From positions 1 through 21,672 of the forward strand of contig JANLHE010000534.1 of the NCBI GenBank assembly GCA_024653875.1: a DNA stretch of 21,672 bases. Reading direction: 5' to 3'. Made by a program: the position numbers and the translations under genes. Source of the stretch: Acidobacteriota bacterium (lineage in GTDB: Bacteria; Acidobacteriota; Vicinamibacteria; Vicinamibacterales; SCN-69-37). Shown here one piece after another: positions 1 through 6,163 of this stretch (its first letter is position 1; each line of letters opens with the position of its first letter). Under the pieces are notes generated by a model, which worked only from the letters and a program-made list of their open reading frames with translations, had not been told where the DNA came from and did not search any database.

Positions 1-73
1 CGGAGGCGAGTAGCCGCGTGACGTAATCGATTTCCGATTGCTGCTGTGCCGTCACTGTCGTGTTCGTGCTCAC
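1..73 (-). CDS. N-terminal part of a leftward hypothetical gene (runs off the window)
   Basis: Reading leftward from a GTG at 73-71 there is an open frame to the window edge encoding about 24 residues, beginning MSTNTTVTAQQQSEIDYV. The start is supported by a GGGAGG ribosome-binding site (plus-strand 83-88) nine bases upstream and by a plausible promoter just beyond it. An in-frame ATG at 100-98 would lie inside the proposed -10 element and has no ribosome-binding site, so I prefer the GTG. The N-terminus is polar and Thr/Gln-rich, with no visible domain; function cannot be assigned. It is divergent from the terminase operon, the position where phages often keep a regulatory or early gene, but nothing in the residues seen shows that. 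Confidence 0.6.
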   Translation of the reverse strand, partial: MSTNTTVTAQQQSEIDYVTRLLAS

Positions 74-98
74 GATCCTGTACCTCCCTGACACCGCC

Positions 99-127
99 AT
101 ACTAACGCGCTGTTACCCTCCCGTCAA
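99..127 (-). promoter_or_regulatory. Sigma70-like promoter for the leftward gene
   Basis: On the minus strand TTGACG (plus 122-127) is followed after 17 bases by TAGTAT (plus 99-104). These match the sigma70 consensus boxes at 5/6 and 4/6 positions. Transcription would start near 92, leaving a short leader with the GGGAGG ribosome-binding site before the GTG at 73. Prediction from sequence pattern only. Confidence 0.5.
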
Positions 128-133
128 CCCCCC

Positions 134-153
134 TGCCGGCGCCCATGCCGGCA
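134..153. repeat. Inverted repeat in the divergent intergenic region
   Basis: TGCCGGC (134-140) and GCCGGCA (147-153) form a perfect 7-bp stem with a 6-base loop. It lies just upstream of the -35 of the leftward promoter, so it could be an operator for a dimeric regulator as well as an RNA hairpin. No factor can be named. Confidence 0.4.
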
Positions 154-158
154 CAATT

Positions 159-181
159 GCCCCTCCCAGTGGGGCGTTTTG
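159..181 (+). terminator. Possible weak rho-independent terminator
   Basis: GCCCC (159-163) pairs with GGGGC (171-175) around a 7-base loop and is followed by GTTTTGT. The stem is only 5 bp, so this is a weak candidate. In the rightward direction it would stop transcripts before the late promoter; read leftward there is no T-run. Confidence 0.3.
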
Positions 182-201
182 TCCGCTTTCGGGCAATTTG
201 C

Positions 202-230
202 TTGACTTTTCGAGATTGACGGCGCAAAAT
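202..230 (+). promoter_or_regulatory. Sigma70-like promoter for the late (terminase) operon
   Basis: TTGACT (202-207) and CAAAAT (225-230) are separated by exactly 17 bases, matching consensus at 5/6 and 4/6 positions. They lie in a locally AT-richer stretch (about 176-230) that stands out in the GC-rich surroundings. Transcription would begin near 237, giving a leader of about 315 bases before the small terminase start at 552. It is the only good rightward promoter I see upstream of the structural genes. Confidence 0.45.
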
Positions 231-341
231 GCCTGTCGGGAGAGCACGCCCTGGGGGGACCGGGGGGGTCCAAACGTCTCTCCACCGGTCCGCCGCTAGG
301 CGGTCCAGAGCGCAGCGACACGTCTCCGTCTCTCTCCGTCA

Positions 342-363
342 GGCCGCTCTCTTTAGAGCGGCC
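342..363. repeat. Perfect 9-bp hairpin with CTTT loop
   Basis: GGCCGCTCT (342-350) pairs fully with AGAGCGGCC (355-363) around the tetraloop CTTT. It sits between two pyrimidine boxes in the leader. It lacks a following T-run, so it is not an ordinary intrinsic terminator. Confidence 0.6.
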
Positions 364-421
364 GTCCTGTCTCTCGTCCTCCCGGACCAGACCGACCGGA
401 GCCCGCCTCTCTCACCCCCGG

Positions 422-442
422 GTCGCCAACACTGTTGGCGAC
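422..442. repeat. Perfect 9-bp hairpin with ACT loop
   Basis: GTCGCCAAC (422-430) pairs fully with GTTGGCGAC (434-442) around three bases. It is followed by the longest pyrimidine box of the leader (448-460). As DNA, the near-palindrome could equally be a protein-binding site. Confidence 0.6.
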
Positions 443-505
443 ACACCGTCTCTCTCTCCCTTTCCACCTCTCCACTCCGGGCCTCCCCGTCCGCCGGAGA
501 CTCCT

Positions 506-532
506 CACGCGCACGCACGCACGCGCGCGTAC
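506..532. repeat. 27-bp alternating purine-pyrimidine (Z-DNA-prone) tract
   Basis: Every base from C506 to C532 alternates pyrimidine and purine, built from CACG, GCAC and CGCGCGCG units. Such tracts readily adopt left-handed DNA under negative supercoiling. It ends six bases before the GGAGG (538-542) of the small terminase gene. Confidence 0.7.
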
Positions 533-551
533 CTGCTGGAGGCGTGACCGC

Positions 552-902
552 ATGACTCCGCGCGACCGCTTGACTCCGACGCCGCGCCGCCACTGTGCGG
601 CCACCTCCAAACAGACCGGCAAACCGTGCGGCTCAACGCCCCCTGTGGGCTGGACGGTGTGCAAGTGGCACGGTGGACGAGCGCCGCAGGTGGTGCGCTC
701 GGCACGTGAGCGTCTGGATGCGCTGGTCGATCCGGCAATCGTCCAGCTGACCAAGCTGATCGACTCGGCCGACACCGACTCGGTCAAACTCGCCGCGATC
801 CGGGACGTGCTCGACCGCGCCGGTTACAAGCCGACCGACAAACTCCAGGTCGGCGGGGACGCTGCTCAACCACTGGAGATCGTGATCCAGCGGGCTCCGT
901 AG
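552..902 (+). CDS. terS: Terminase small subunit (HGG-motif type)
   Basis: A 116-residue protein with a Cys/His element (C15, C26, C37, H40) ending in HGGRAP at 40-45, followed by helices covering about 50-97 with a DVLDRAGYKP segment. This combination is familiar from small phage proteins encoded directly before large terminases. The role is to recognise viral DNA and hand it to the large subunit. The ATG at 552 is chosen because GGAGG lies at 538-542; the frame stays open further upstream to an ATG at 435, but that stretch is structured leader with no ribosome-binding site. The large terminase gene follows after one base, indicating coupled translation. The assignment rests on motif and context; a generic zinc-binding protein is the alternative. 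Confidence 0.8.
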   Translation: MTPRDRLTPTPRRHCAATSKQTGKPCGSTPPVGWTVCKWHGGRAPQVVRSARERLDALVDPAIVQLTKLIDSADTDSVKLAAIRDVLDRAGYKPTDKLQVGGDAAQPLEIVIQRAP

Positions 903-903
903 T

Positions 904-2187
904 GTGCGTTGGACCGCGCAGCCGCGGCAGGCGGCGTTCCTCCTCGCCGACGAGTACGCGGTCCTGTTTGGTGGCGCGCGTGGAGGTGGCAAAACCGACG
1001 CGCTGCTGGTGCACGGGATCGCCGTCGCACAGGAGCACCCGCGTGCCAACGTCCTGTTTCTCCGCCGCAATTTCGCCGAGCTGGCGCAGCCGGGCGCGGC
1101 GATCCCGCGGTCTGAGGAGCTGCTGGCCGGACACGCGAGCTGGAACGCCGGCGATCACCGCTGGACGCTGCGCAACGGCTCGACGCTCAAATTCGGTCAC
1201 CTGTCCGACAGCGCCGCGATCCAGCAGTACCTCGGCACACAGGTAGACGCGCTGCTGCTCGACCAGGCGGAGCAGCTCACTGAAGACGAGTACCGGCGGC
1301 TGCAGGGCTCCGTCCGCTCCACGGTCGCTGGTCTGGCACCGCACGTCCGGCTGACGGCCAATCCAGGCGGTCCGGGGCATGCGTGGCTCAAGGCGCGGTT
1401 CATCGATGCGGCCGAGCCGGACACGCGCTACGAGATCGACGGTCAGACGCACCGGTTCGTGCCGTCGCGCGTGTTTGACAACCCGGCACTGCTGGCGCGT
1501 GACCCGGACTACGTGCGGCGGCTCCAACTGCTCGGCGGCAAGCTGGCCTCCGCCTGGCTGGACGGGGATTGGGACCTGCCGCAAGAGGGCCTGGCGTTCG
1601 CGGAGTGGCGACGCCAGACGCACGTCTGCGAGCCGTTCGCCGTCCCGGCCGACTGGCCGCGGTGGCTGGCGGTGGATTACGGCTACCACAGCCCGTTCTG
1701 CGCACTCTGGCTGACGCGCTCGCCGGCGGGCACGATCTACGCCTACCGCGAGCTCTACGGCGCGCTGCTGCTCGACCGCGACCAGGCGCTCCAGATACGG
1801 ACCCTCTCAGCCGGCGAGACGTTCCGCCGGCGCGTGGGCGACCCGAGCATGTGGACGGCCAAGCACAACGGCTACGCGATCGTCTCTCCGGCAGCGTCCT
1901 ACGCCGAGATGGCCGTGCCGCTGGAGCCGGCGAGCAACGACCGGCTGGTTGGCAAGAGCCGGGTGCACGAGGTGCTGGCGTGGGCTGACGGCGCGCCGCC
2001 ACAGCTCCAGGTGTTCACGACCTGCGCGAACCTGATCCGCACGCTGCCGGCACTCGTGCTCGACGAGCGCAAGCCAGAGGACGTGGACACCGACGGTGAG
2101 GACCACGCCTACGACGCTCTCAAATATGGCCTGCTGGCGATGGCGCTGCCCACGCCGCGCACGCGCCACCTGCAATTCGGGCGCTAG
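904..2187 (+). CDS. terL: Terminase large subunit (ATPase-nuclease)
   Basis: This 427-residue protein is the DNA-packaging motor: an N-terminal ATPase pumps DNA into the prohead through the portal, and a C-terminal RNase H-like nuclease cuts the concatemer. Visible motifs are Walker A GGARGGGKT (23-31), Walker B VDALLLDQAE (114-123), a coupling segment TANPGGPGH (151-159), and nuclease acidic residues in AVDYGY (D258), GDPS (D313) and DHAYDALKYG (D400, D404). The Walker B carries Gln where the catalytic Glu usually follows the Asp (D120-Q121), with E123 nearby. The GTG start at 904 lies one base after the small-subunit stop and has no clear ribosome-binding site of its own, suggesting re-initiation. 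Length is in the normal range for compact terminases. Confidence 0.95.
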   Translation: MRWTAQPRQAAFLLADEYAVLFGGARGGGKTDALLVHGIAVAQEHPRANVLFLRRNFAELAQPGAAIPRSEELLAGHASWNAGDHRWTLRNGSTLKFGHLSDSAAIQQYLGTQVDALLLDQAEQLTEDEYRRLQGSVRSTVAGLAPHVRLTANPGGPGHAWLKARFIDAAEPDTRYEIDGQTHRFVPSRVFDNPALLARDPDYVRRLQLLGGKLASAWLDGDWDLPQEGLAFAEWRRQTHVCEPFAVPADWPRWLAVDYGYHSPFCALWLTRSPAGTIYAYRELYGALLLDRDQALQIRTLSAGETFRRRVGDPSMWTAKHNGYAIVSPAASYAEMAVPLEPASNDRLVGKSRVHEVLAWADGAPPQLQVFTTCANLIRTLPALVLDERKPEDVDTDGEDHAYDALKYGLLAMALPTPRTRHLQFGR

Positions 2188-2207
2188 TCCCTCAGAGAGG
2201 AGCCACG

Positions 2208-2777
2208 ATGGCCGACAAGACGATCGTCCGCTACGGCGGTACGCCCGGGGTGGGCGTGGCGGTGAAGGCGAAGGACCTGGGCGATGGCACGTTCGCCGAG
2301 ACGGTGGCGACGGCGACGGCGGGCTACAGCGCCGCACTCACCATCACCCGACCGGCCAACCAGACGGCCTACACGGCTCGCGACGTGCTCGGCGGCGCAC
2401 TCGAACTGACGAGCTTGGGGCCGAGCGCGGGCCGCATCCTGGTCGCCGGCCTGAGTCTGCGAGCGAACATCGACGCGATCCCGGCAGGCATGACGACATG
2501 GAGTCTGTACCTGTACAGCGTCACGCCACCCTCCGCACTGGCCGACAACGCCGCGTTCGACCTGCCGGACGGGGACCGGGCGTCGTTCCTGGGCAAGATC
2601 GCCATCAGTGCGCTCGTCGACGAGGGGAGCACGCTCTACATCGAGGCCAACGGGATCGACAAGCAGGTGAAGCTTGCCGGCACGAGCCTGTTCGCCTACC
2701 TGGTGACGGACGGCGGCTTCACGCCGGCGGCCAACTCCGAGGTCTACGCGCTCACGCTCCACACGCGGGCGGTCTAG
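2208..2777 (+). CDS. Unassigned phage protein, probable virion component
   Basis: A 189-residue protein with a good ribosome-binding site (AGAGAGGAG, 2192-2200). It has no signal peptide or membrane segment. The sequence is rich in short beta-prone stretches and small residues, with segments such as NQTAYTARDVLGGALEL (about 50-66) and GMTTWSLYLYSVTPPSALA (about 94-112). This style resembles uncharacterised phage structural proteins that I recall from other phages between terminase and portal or near the head genes, but I cannot name a family. Its place between terminase and portal suggests a head or decoration role; this is inference. Translation is likely independent because it has its own ribosome-binding site. 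Confidence 0.85.
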   Translation: MADKTIVRYGGTPGVGVAVKAKDLGDGTFAETVATATAGYSAALTITRPANQTAYTARDVLGGALELTSLGPSAGRILVAGLSLRANIDAIPAGMTTWSLYLYSVTPPSALADNAAFDLPDGDRASFLGKIAISALVDEGSTLYIEANGIDKQVKLAGTSLFAYLVTDGGFTPAANSEVYALTLHTRAV

Positions 2778-2796
2778 GAGTGGGGCAGGGCTGAGC

Positions 2797-4878
2797 ATGG
2801 CGACGGCTCTCGCACGCACGGCGCTGTCCCCGTCCTCGTCGCGCACCGACGACTACCGCGTCGGGGAGCTGACCGACGTGGTCAGCCAGTTGCGGCAGGA
2901 TTTCGCTGACCGCGACGCGCTCTACCGCGACCTGGAGGCGCTGCTGTACGGCGAGATCCCGGTGAGTATCCCCGACGCCTACCGCAAGACCGCGGTCGAG
3001 GTGCGGAACCCGCTGGCCGTGCACATCATCAACACGGTCACGGCGGCCCTCAGCGTCAATCCGTTCACGCTGCATTTCGAGCCCACGGGCTTCGGCGACT
3101 CGCACCAGGAGAATGCCACGCTGCGCGAGCACTTCTTCGAAGCGAGCTGGCGACGGCAGGAGCAGGAAGCGGGTCGTCGCCTGTTCCGGCTGTTCTTACA
3201 CAGCCTCAGCCTGAAGGGCGAGGCCATTCTGAAGACGGTCGAGCGGAGCAAGCGCGTCTGGGCGCCCTATACCCAGTACAGCGCGAAGACGCTGGCCGCA
3301 CTCGAAGAGGACGGCTACCTGGACCGCGATAGCCGCGATCGGCTCTACGACCGCAAGACGGAAGCGTTCAAGCGGCTGCTGCCCTACCCGATCGCCACGA
3401 CCGACGTGCTGCCGGAGACGTTCTACTACCAGAAGGGGGAGGACGGGTTCACGCTCTGCGCCGAGGTGAAGGAGCTGCCGTACCTGGACGCGCTCGATCG
3501 GTACCACGCCACACTCGATAGCAAGGGGCGGGTCGTGAAGGTGCCCGAGGGTGTGGACCCGTCGGCCGTGGGTCTGGCACGGTCGGAGTGGTCGGGCGCC
3601 ATGAGCAGCCTGCGCACGCTGAAGATGGTCGAGGTCTGGGACTGGGCCGAGTGCGGTTACATGCTCGTCGGACCCGGCCAGCACCTGAGCCAGGCAGGGA
3701 AGCTGCCGCGGGGGACGCTCGTCAAGCGGGTGCGCCACGGCTACGGAGATCCGTTCCTCAAGACGCTGCGCGGCCCCTACTTCCACGCGCTCGGGATCAC
3801 GACGGCGAGCCGGTTGCCCCACCGTGCGGGCCTGGGCGTGCTCTACGGCTTCCTCGACCTGTTCCCACTGCTGGATAGCCTGCTGACGATCAAGGGGAAC
3901 GCGGCGTTCGCGTTCGGGTTCCCGACCTACAAGGAGAATGCACCAACGGGCAGCGCGGCAGCGAGCGTGCGGCAGGCGTCGGCGGCGCAGCGGGGCCTGG
4001 ACGGCACGGAGCAGGAGTCGGAGCGTGTCCGCGTGAACCCAGGCGACGTGCTGCCCTGGGATATCAGCCCGATCGACGCGCCGCGGACGGGGCTGGCACT
4101 GGAGGCGATGGTCGCCGAGGTGCGCGGGTTCCTGGAGCTGGCGTTGCCAAGCGTGGTCTCGGGTGTGATCTCGGGCGACGAGTCGGGCTACGCGCTCAAC
4201 CAGGCCGCCCACCTGGCCCGGCTCGCCTGGGACCCGATCGTGGACAACGCGCAGGTGGCGCTGGGCGACCGGACAGGGTTCGAGTCGTGGCTCATCGAGC
4301 GGAAGATCGCCGAGACCGTCTACGTCTGGGGCGAGCCGCCCAAGCGGGGCAAGCGCTCCGCCAATGCCGGCTGGCTGGCGATCGGTCCCGACGACCTGGC
4401 CGGCGTCCACCGATACCGGGCCCGGCTGGAGCCTGAGACGCCGAGCAATCGCGTGATCGAGGCGCGCCTGCACGAGAGCTTGCTCAAGCTGCGGCTGGAA
4501 GCGCCAGAGACTGCGGTCGAGGAGATGGGGTCGAATCCCGATGAAGTGGAACGCGCCTGGCTGCTGCACGACCTGAAGCAGGACCCGCAGATCCAGGAGC
4601 GGCTGAAGCGGCGGGTGTTCGACAAACTGGGAACCATCGACCAGGCGGCCTTGCGCGGCGGGCCTGGGGAGGCGGACGTGGTGGCAGCCGAGCAGGCCCG
4701 CCTGGCGGCCGCGGGCGGTGGGACGCCACAGGACGCCATCGGTCAGGTGTTCCAGCCAGGCCAGAACGGGATGCCGCTCGTGCCACCGACGCCGGGCGGA
4801 GCGATGGGCGTACCGCCCGGCGTGGTGCCGGGTGTGCAGGGACCGCCCGCGAACGCGATCGCGCAGCCGGGTCAGTAA
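2797..4878 (+). CDS. Portal protein (head-tail connector)
   Basis: A 693-residue protein immediately downstream of the terminase block. The portal is the dodecameric ring at one capsid vertex through which DNA is packaged and ejected and to which the large terminase docks. The N-terminal part (about 20-95) has the helical layout of large podovirus portals, with NPLAVHIINTVTAALSVNPF at 71-90, and there is a long mixed core. The last 50 or so residues (from about 640) are Pro/Gly/Gln-rich and probably disordered. Length fits podovirus-type portals, which are longer than siphovirus ones. The start is the ATG at 2797; upstream AGGAG at 2776-2780 is distant, so initiation may be weak. Identification rests on position, size and general sequence character rather than a short diagnostic motif. 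Confidence 0.87.
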   Translation: MATALARTALSPSSSRTDDYRVGELTDVVSQLRQDFADRDALYRDLEALLYGEIPVSIPDAYRKTAVEVRNPLAVHIINTVTAALSVNPFTLHFEPTGFGDSHQENATLREHFFEASWRRQEQEAGRRLFRLFLHSLSLKGEAILKTVERSKRVWAPYTQYSAKTLAALEEDGYLDRDSRDRLYDRKTEAFKRLLPYPIATTDVLPETFYYQKGEDGFTLCAEVKELPYLDALDRYHATLDSKGRVVKVPEGVDPSAVGLARSEWSGAMSSLRTLKMVEVWDWAECGYMLVGPGQHLSQAGKLPRGTLVKRVRHGYGDPFLKTLRGPYFHALGITTASRLPHRAGLGVLYGFLDLFPLLDSLLTIKGNAAFAFGFPTYKENAPTGSAAASVRQASAAQRGLDGTEQESERVRVNPGDVLPWDISPIDAPRTGLALEAMVAEVRGFLELALPSVVSGVISGDESGYALNQAAHLARLAWDPIVDNAQVALGDRTGFESWLIERKIAETVYVWGEPPKRGKRSANAGWLAIGPDDLAGVHRYRARLEPETPSNRVIEARLHESLLKLRLEAPETAVEEMGSNPDEVERAWLLHDLKQDPQIQERLKRRVFDKLGTIDQAALRGGPGEADVVAAEQARLAAAGGGTPQDAIGQVFQPGQNGMPLVPPTPGGAMGVPPGVVPGVQGPPANAIAQPGQ

Positions 4879-4915
4879 GACCCCCAGTGCGGCCCGCCAG
4901 GGCGAAGGAGGAATC

Positions 4916-4972
4916 GTGACGAGCATGAAACCGTGCAAGACCTGCGGCAAGATGAACTGCAAGAAGCACTAG
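4916..4972 (+). CDS. Cys-rich micropeptide (18 residues, or 15 from an internal ATG)
   Basis: Between the portal and the next gene there is an excellent ribosome-binding site, AAGGAGG (4905-4911), followed by a GTG at 4916 and an in-frame ATG at 4925; both read to the TAG at 4970-4972. The product is MTSMKPCKTCGKMNCKKH, with C7, C10, C15 and H18 in a C-x2-C-x4-C-x2-H spacing that could bind one zinc ion. The next gene (ATG 4977) starts four bases after this stop and has no convincing ribosome-binding site of its own, so the ribosome-binding site must serve this reading frame. It may be a functional micropeptide, a leader peptide that couples translation, or both. Confidence 0.5.
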   Translation: MTSMKPCKTCGKMNCKKH

Positions 4973-4976
4973 CCAC

Positions 4977-5324
4977 ATGGCAAAAGCCCATGTCTTTGAC
5001 CAGGTTGCTGATGAACTGGCTCAGTGGATTGACGATACGGCGACGGCGTTGGCCGAGGGGCTCACCGCGGGCGGGCGCGCCCCCTTCGCGGCGGACCTCA
5101 CCGAGCGCGAGCTGCTGGACTACTACGATGCGCAGTTCTTCCGGCCCGACGGCAGCGTGAACGACCAGGGCCGCGCGGACGTGATGCAGCGCGTGGGCGA
5201 GACCGGGTACGCCGACGTGTTCCGGCGCGTCATGCGGCGGAGGATGGGGCCGGCGATGCCCGCGCCGCCCGTCCAGGGTGAGCCCATGCCACCGACCCCC
5301 GCGATGCAAGGAGGGCCAGCCTGA
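4977..5324 (+). CDS. Unassigned 115-residue phage protein
   Basis: A small protein with a mostly helical, charged first two thirds (VFDQVADELAQWIDDTATAL near the N-terminus, then ERELLDYYDAQFF around 43-55) and a Pro/Met/Gly-rich tail (from about 90). No known domain is recognised. It starts four bases after the Cys-rich micropeptide and its stop overlaps the start of the next gene by one base, so it is almost certainly co-translated with both. The position between portal and the giant virion protein suggests an assembly or internal head role, but that is context only. Confidence 0.85.
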   Translation: MAKAHVFDQVADELAQWIDDTATALAEGLTAGGRAPFAADLTERELLDYYDAQFFRPDGSVNDQGRADVMQRVGETGYADVFRRVMRRRMGPAMPAPPVQGEPMPPTPAMQGGPA

Positions 5325-6160
5325 TGCCCGTCTTCCCGAACCCAGCCGGCGGCATGATGACCGTCAACAATGAGGCGGAGGCACGCGCGAAGGGCTGGAC
5401 GCCGAGCATGGGCAGCTTCGGCGTCAATTCCTACCCCGATAGCGGTGGTGGCGGCTCGCCTGGCGGGGGCTCCCCCGCGCCGACCGGCGGCGATCAGGGG
5501 TTCAACCCGGACGCCGCAAAAGCGCTGAACGACGCGGACGCCAATGCCATCAACAAGGCGAACAACGAATCGCAGCAGGCGTACCTGCGGTCCCGCCTCG
5601 CACTCGACACGGAGACGGAAGCGCGAGCCAAGGCGAACGACGCCTGGAATCAGACCTTTCAGCGCGAGCAGGAGCAGAACAAGGTCCTGCTCGGCCTGAC
5701 AGGTGTGGGTGCGCAACTGCGCGGCCCGGCCAACTACCTCCAGTACCTGCGGACGCTGAATGGAACCCCGCAAGGGCTCCGCGACCTGGTGAACGCGGCG
5801 GCCGGGCGCTATCAGATGTCGCGCTTCGGTGCGGCCCCCGCGGGCGCTGCCTACGCGCCGGCCACCATCGACACGCTGCTGCGCGACGTGCAGTCGGGCG
5901 GTGCGTCAGGATTGGCGGAGCTGGGCGCGGCTGCCGGTGGACCGGGTACGGCCACGGCGGGAGCACTGCCCTCGGGCTCGCAGTGGGATGCGCGCAACTA
6001 CGGTATCTGGAGCAAGAGCCCCACACAGAGCGGCCTGCTCCAGAGCACCTACGATGCGAGCGGGCGTTCGTTCGACGAGGAGCTGGCGAGCTTCTTCCGG
6101 AGCCTGCCGGCCTACGGTGGGGCGGCCGGTGGGAGGTACGCCGTGCCACTGGCGACCTAG
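5324..6160 (+). CDS. Unassigned 278-residue protein, possible internal virion protein
   Basis: Overlaps the previous stop by one base (TGATG) and has AAGGAGG at 5309-5315. The N-terminal region has a Gly/Ser/Pro-rich linker (about 38-57). It is followed by a charged helical region (about 63-120) and then by a segment starting LTGVGAQLRGPANYLQYL (about 125-142) that continues with TLNGTPQGLRDLVNAAAGRY. The C-terminal third is low-complexity Ala/Gly with scattered aromatics. The layout suggests an extended, partly disordered virion or assembly protein. The giant virion protein starts three bases after its stop, so the two are probably made together; they may be partners in the same internal-core structure. 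No enzyme motif is visible. Confidence 0.87.
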   Translation: MPVFPNPAGGMMTVNNEAEARAKGWTPSMGSFGVNSYPDSGGGGSPGGGSPAPTGGDQGFNPDAAKALNDADANAINKANNESQQAYLRSRLALDTETEARAKANDAWNQTFQREQEQNKVLLGLTGVGAQLRGPANYLQYLRTLNGTPQGLRDLVNAAAGRYQMSRFGAAPAGAAYAPATIDTLLRDVQSGGASGLAELGAAAGGPGTATAGALPSGSQWDARNYGIWSKSPTQSGLLQSTYDASGRSFDEELASFFRSLPAYGGAAGGRYAVPLAT

Positions 6161-6163
6161 CCC

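Larger units (their letters stand above)
237..551 (+). promoter_or_regulatory. Structured pyrimidine-boxed leader / candidate packaging-site region
   Basis: No gene fits this stretch. It holds alternating hairpins and C/T-rich boxes. Hairpins: GGACC/GGTCC (257-271), CCGCC/GGCGG (290-303), a 9-bp stem with a CTTT loop (342-363), a 9-bp stem with an ACT loop (422-442), and CTCCGG/CCGGAG (475-499). GTCTCTC-type boxes begin at 276, 328, 369 and 448. It ends in an alternating purine-pyrimidine tract and the ribosome-binding site of the small terminase gene. Position and iterated boxes fit either a terminase recognition site (cos/pac) or a regulatory 5' leader; the sequence alone does not decide. 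Confidence 0.45.

Noticed and set aside
74..100. In-frame ATG at 100 (minus strand) as the start of the left gene
   Set aside because: It falls inside the proposed -10 box and lacks a ribosome-binding site; the GTG at 73 has one.
435..551. Upstream extension of the small terminase frame to an ATG at 435
   Set aside because: The extension crosses the 422-442 hairpin and the alternating tract, has no ribosome-binding site, and gives a low-complexity Arg/Thr/Leu sequence. GGAGG before 552 marks the real start.
784..1689. Leftward open frame of 301 codons opposite the large terminase
   Set aside because: Antisense shadow of a gene with intact catalytic motifs.
3196..4962. Long leftward open frame (588 codons) opposite the portal
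   Set aside because: Same reason: a codon-bias shadow of a real gene, with no coherent domain or start signal.
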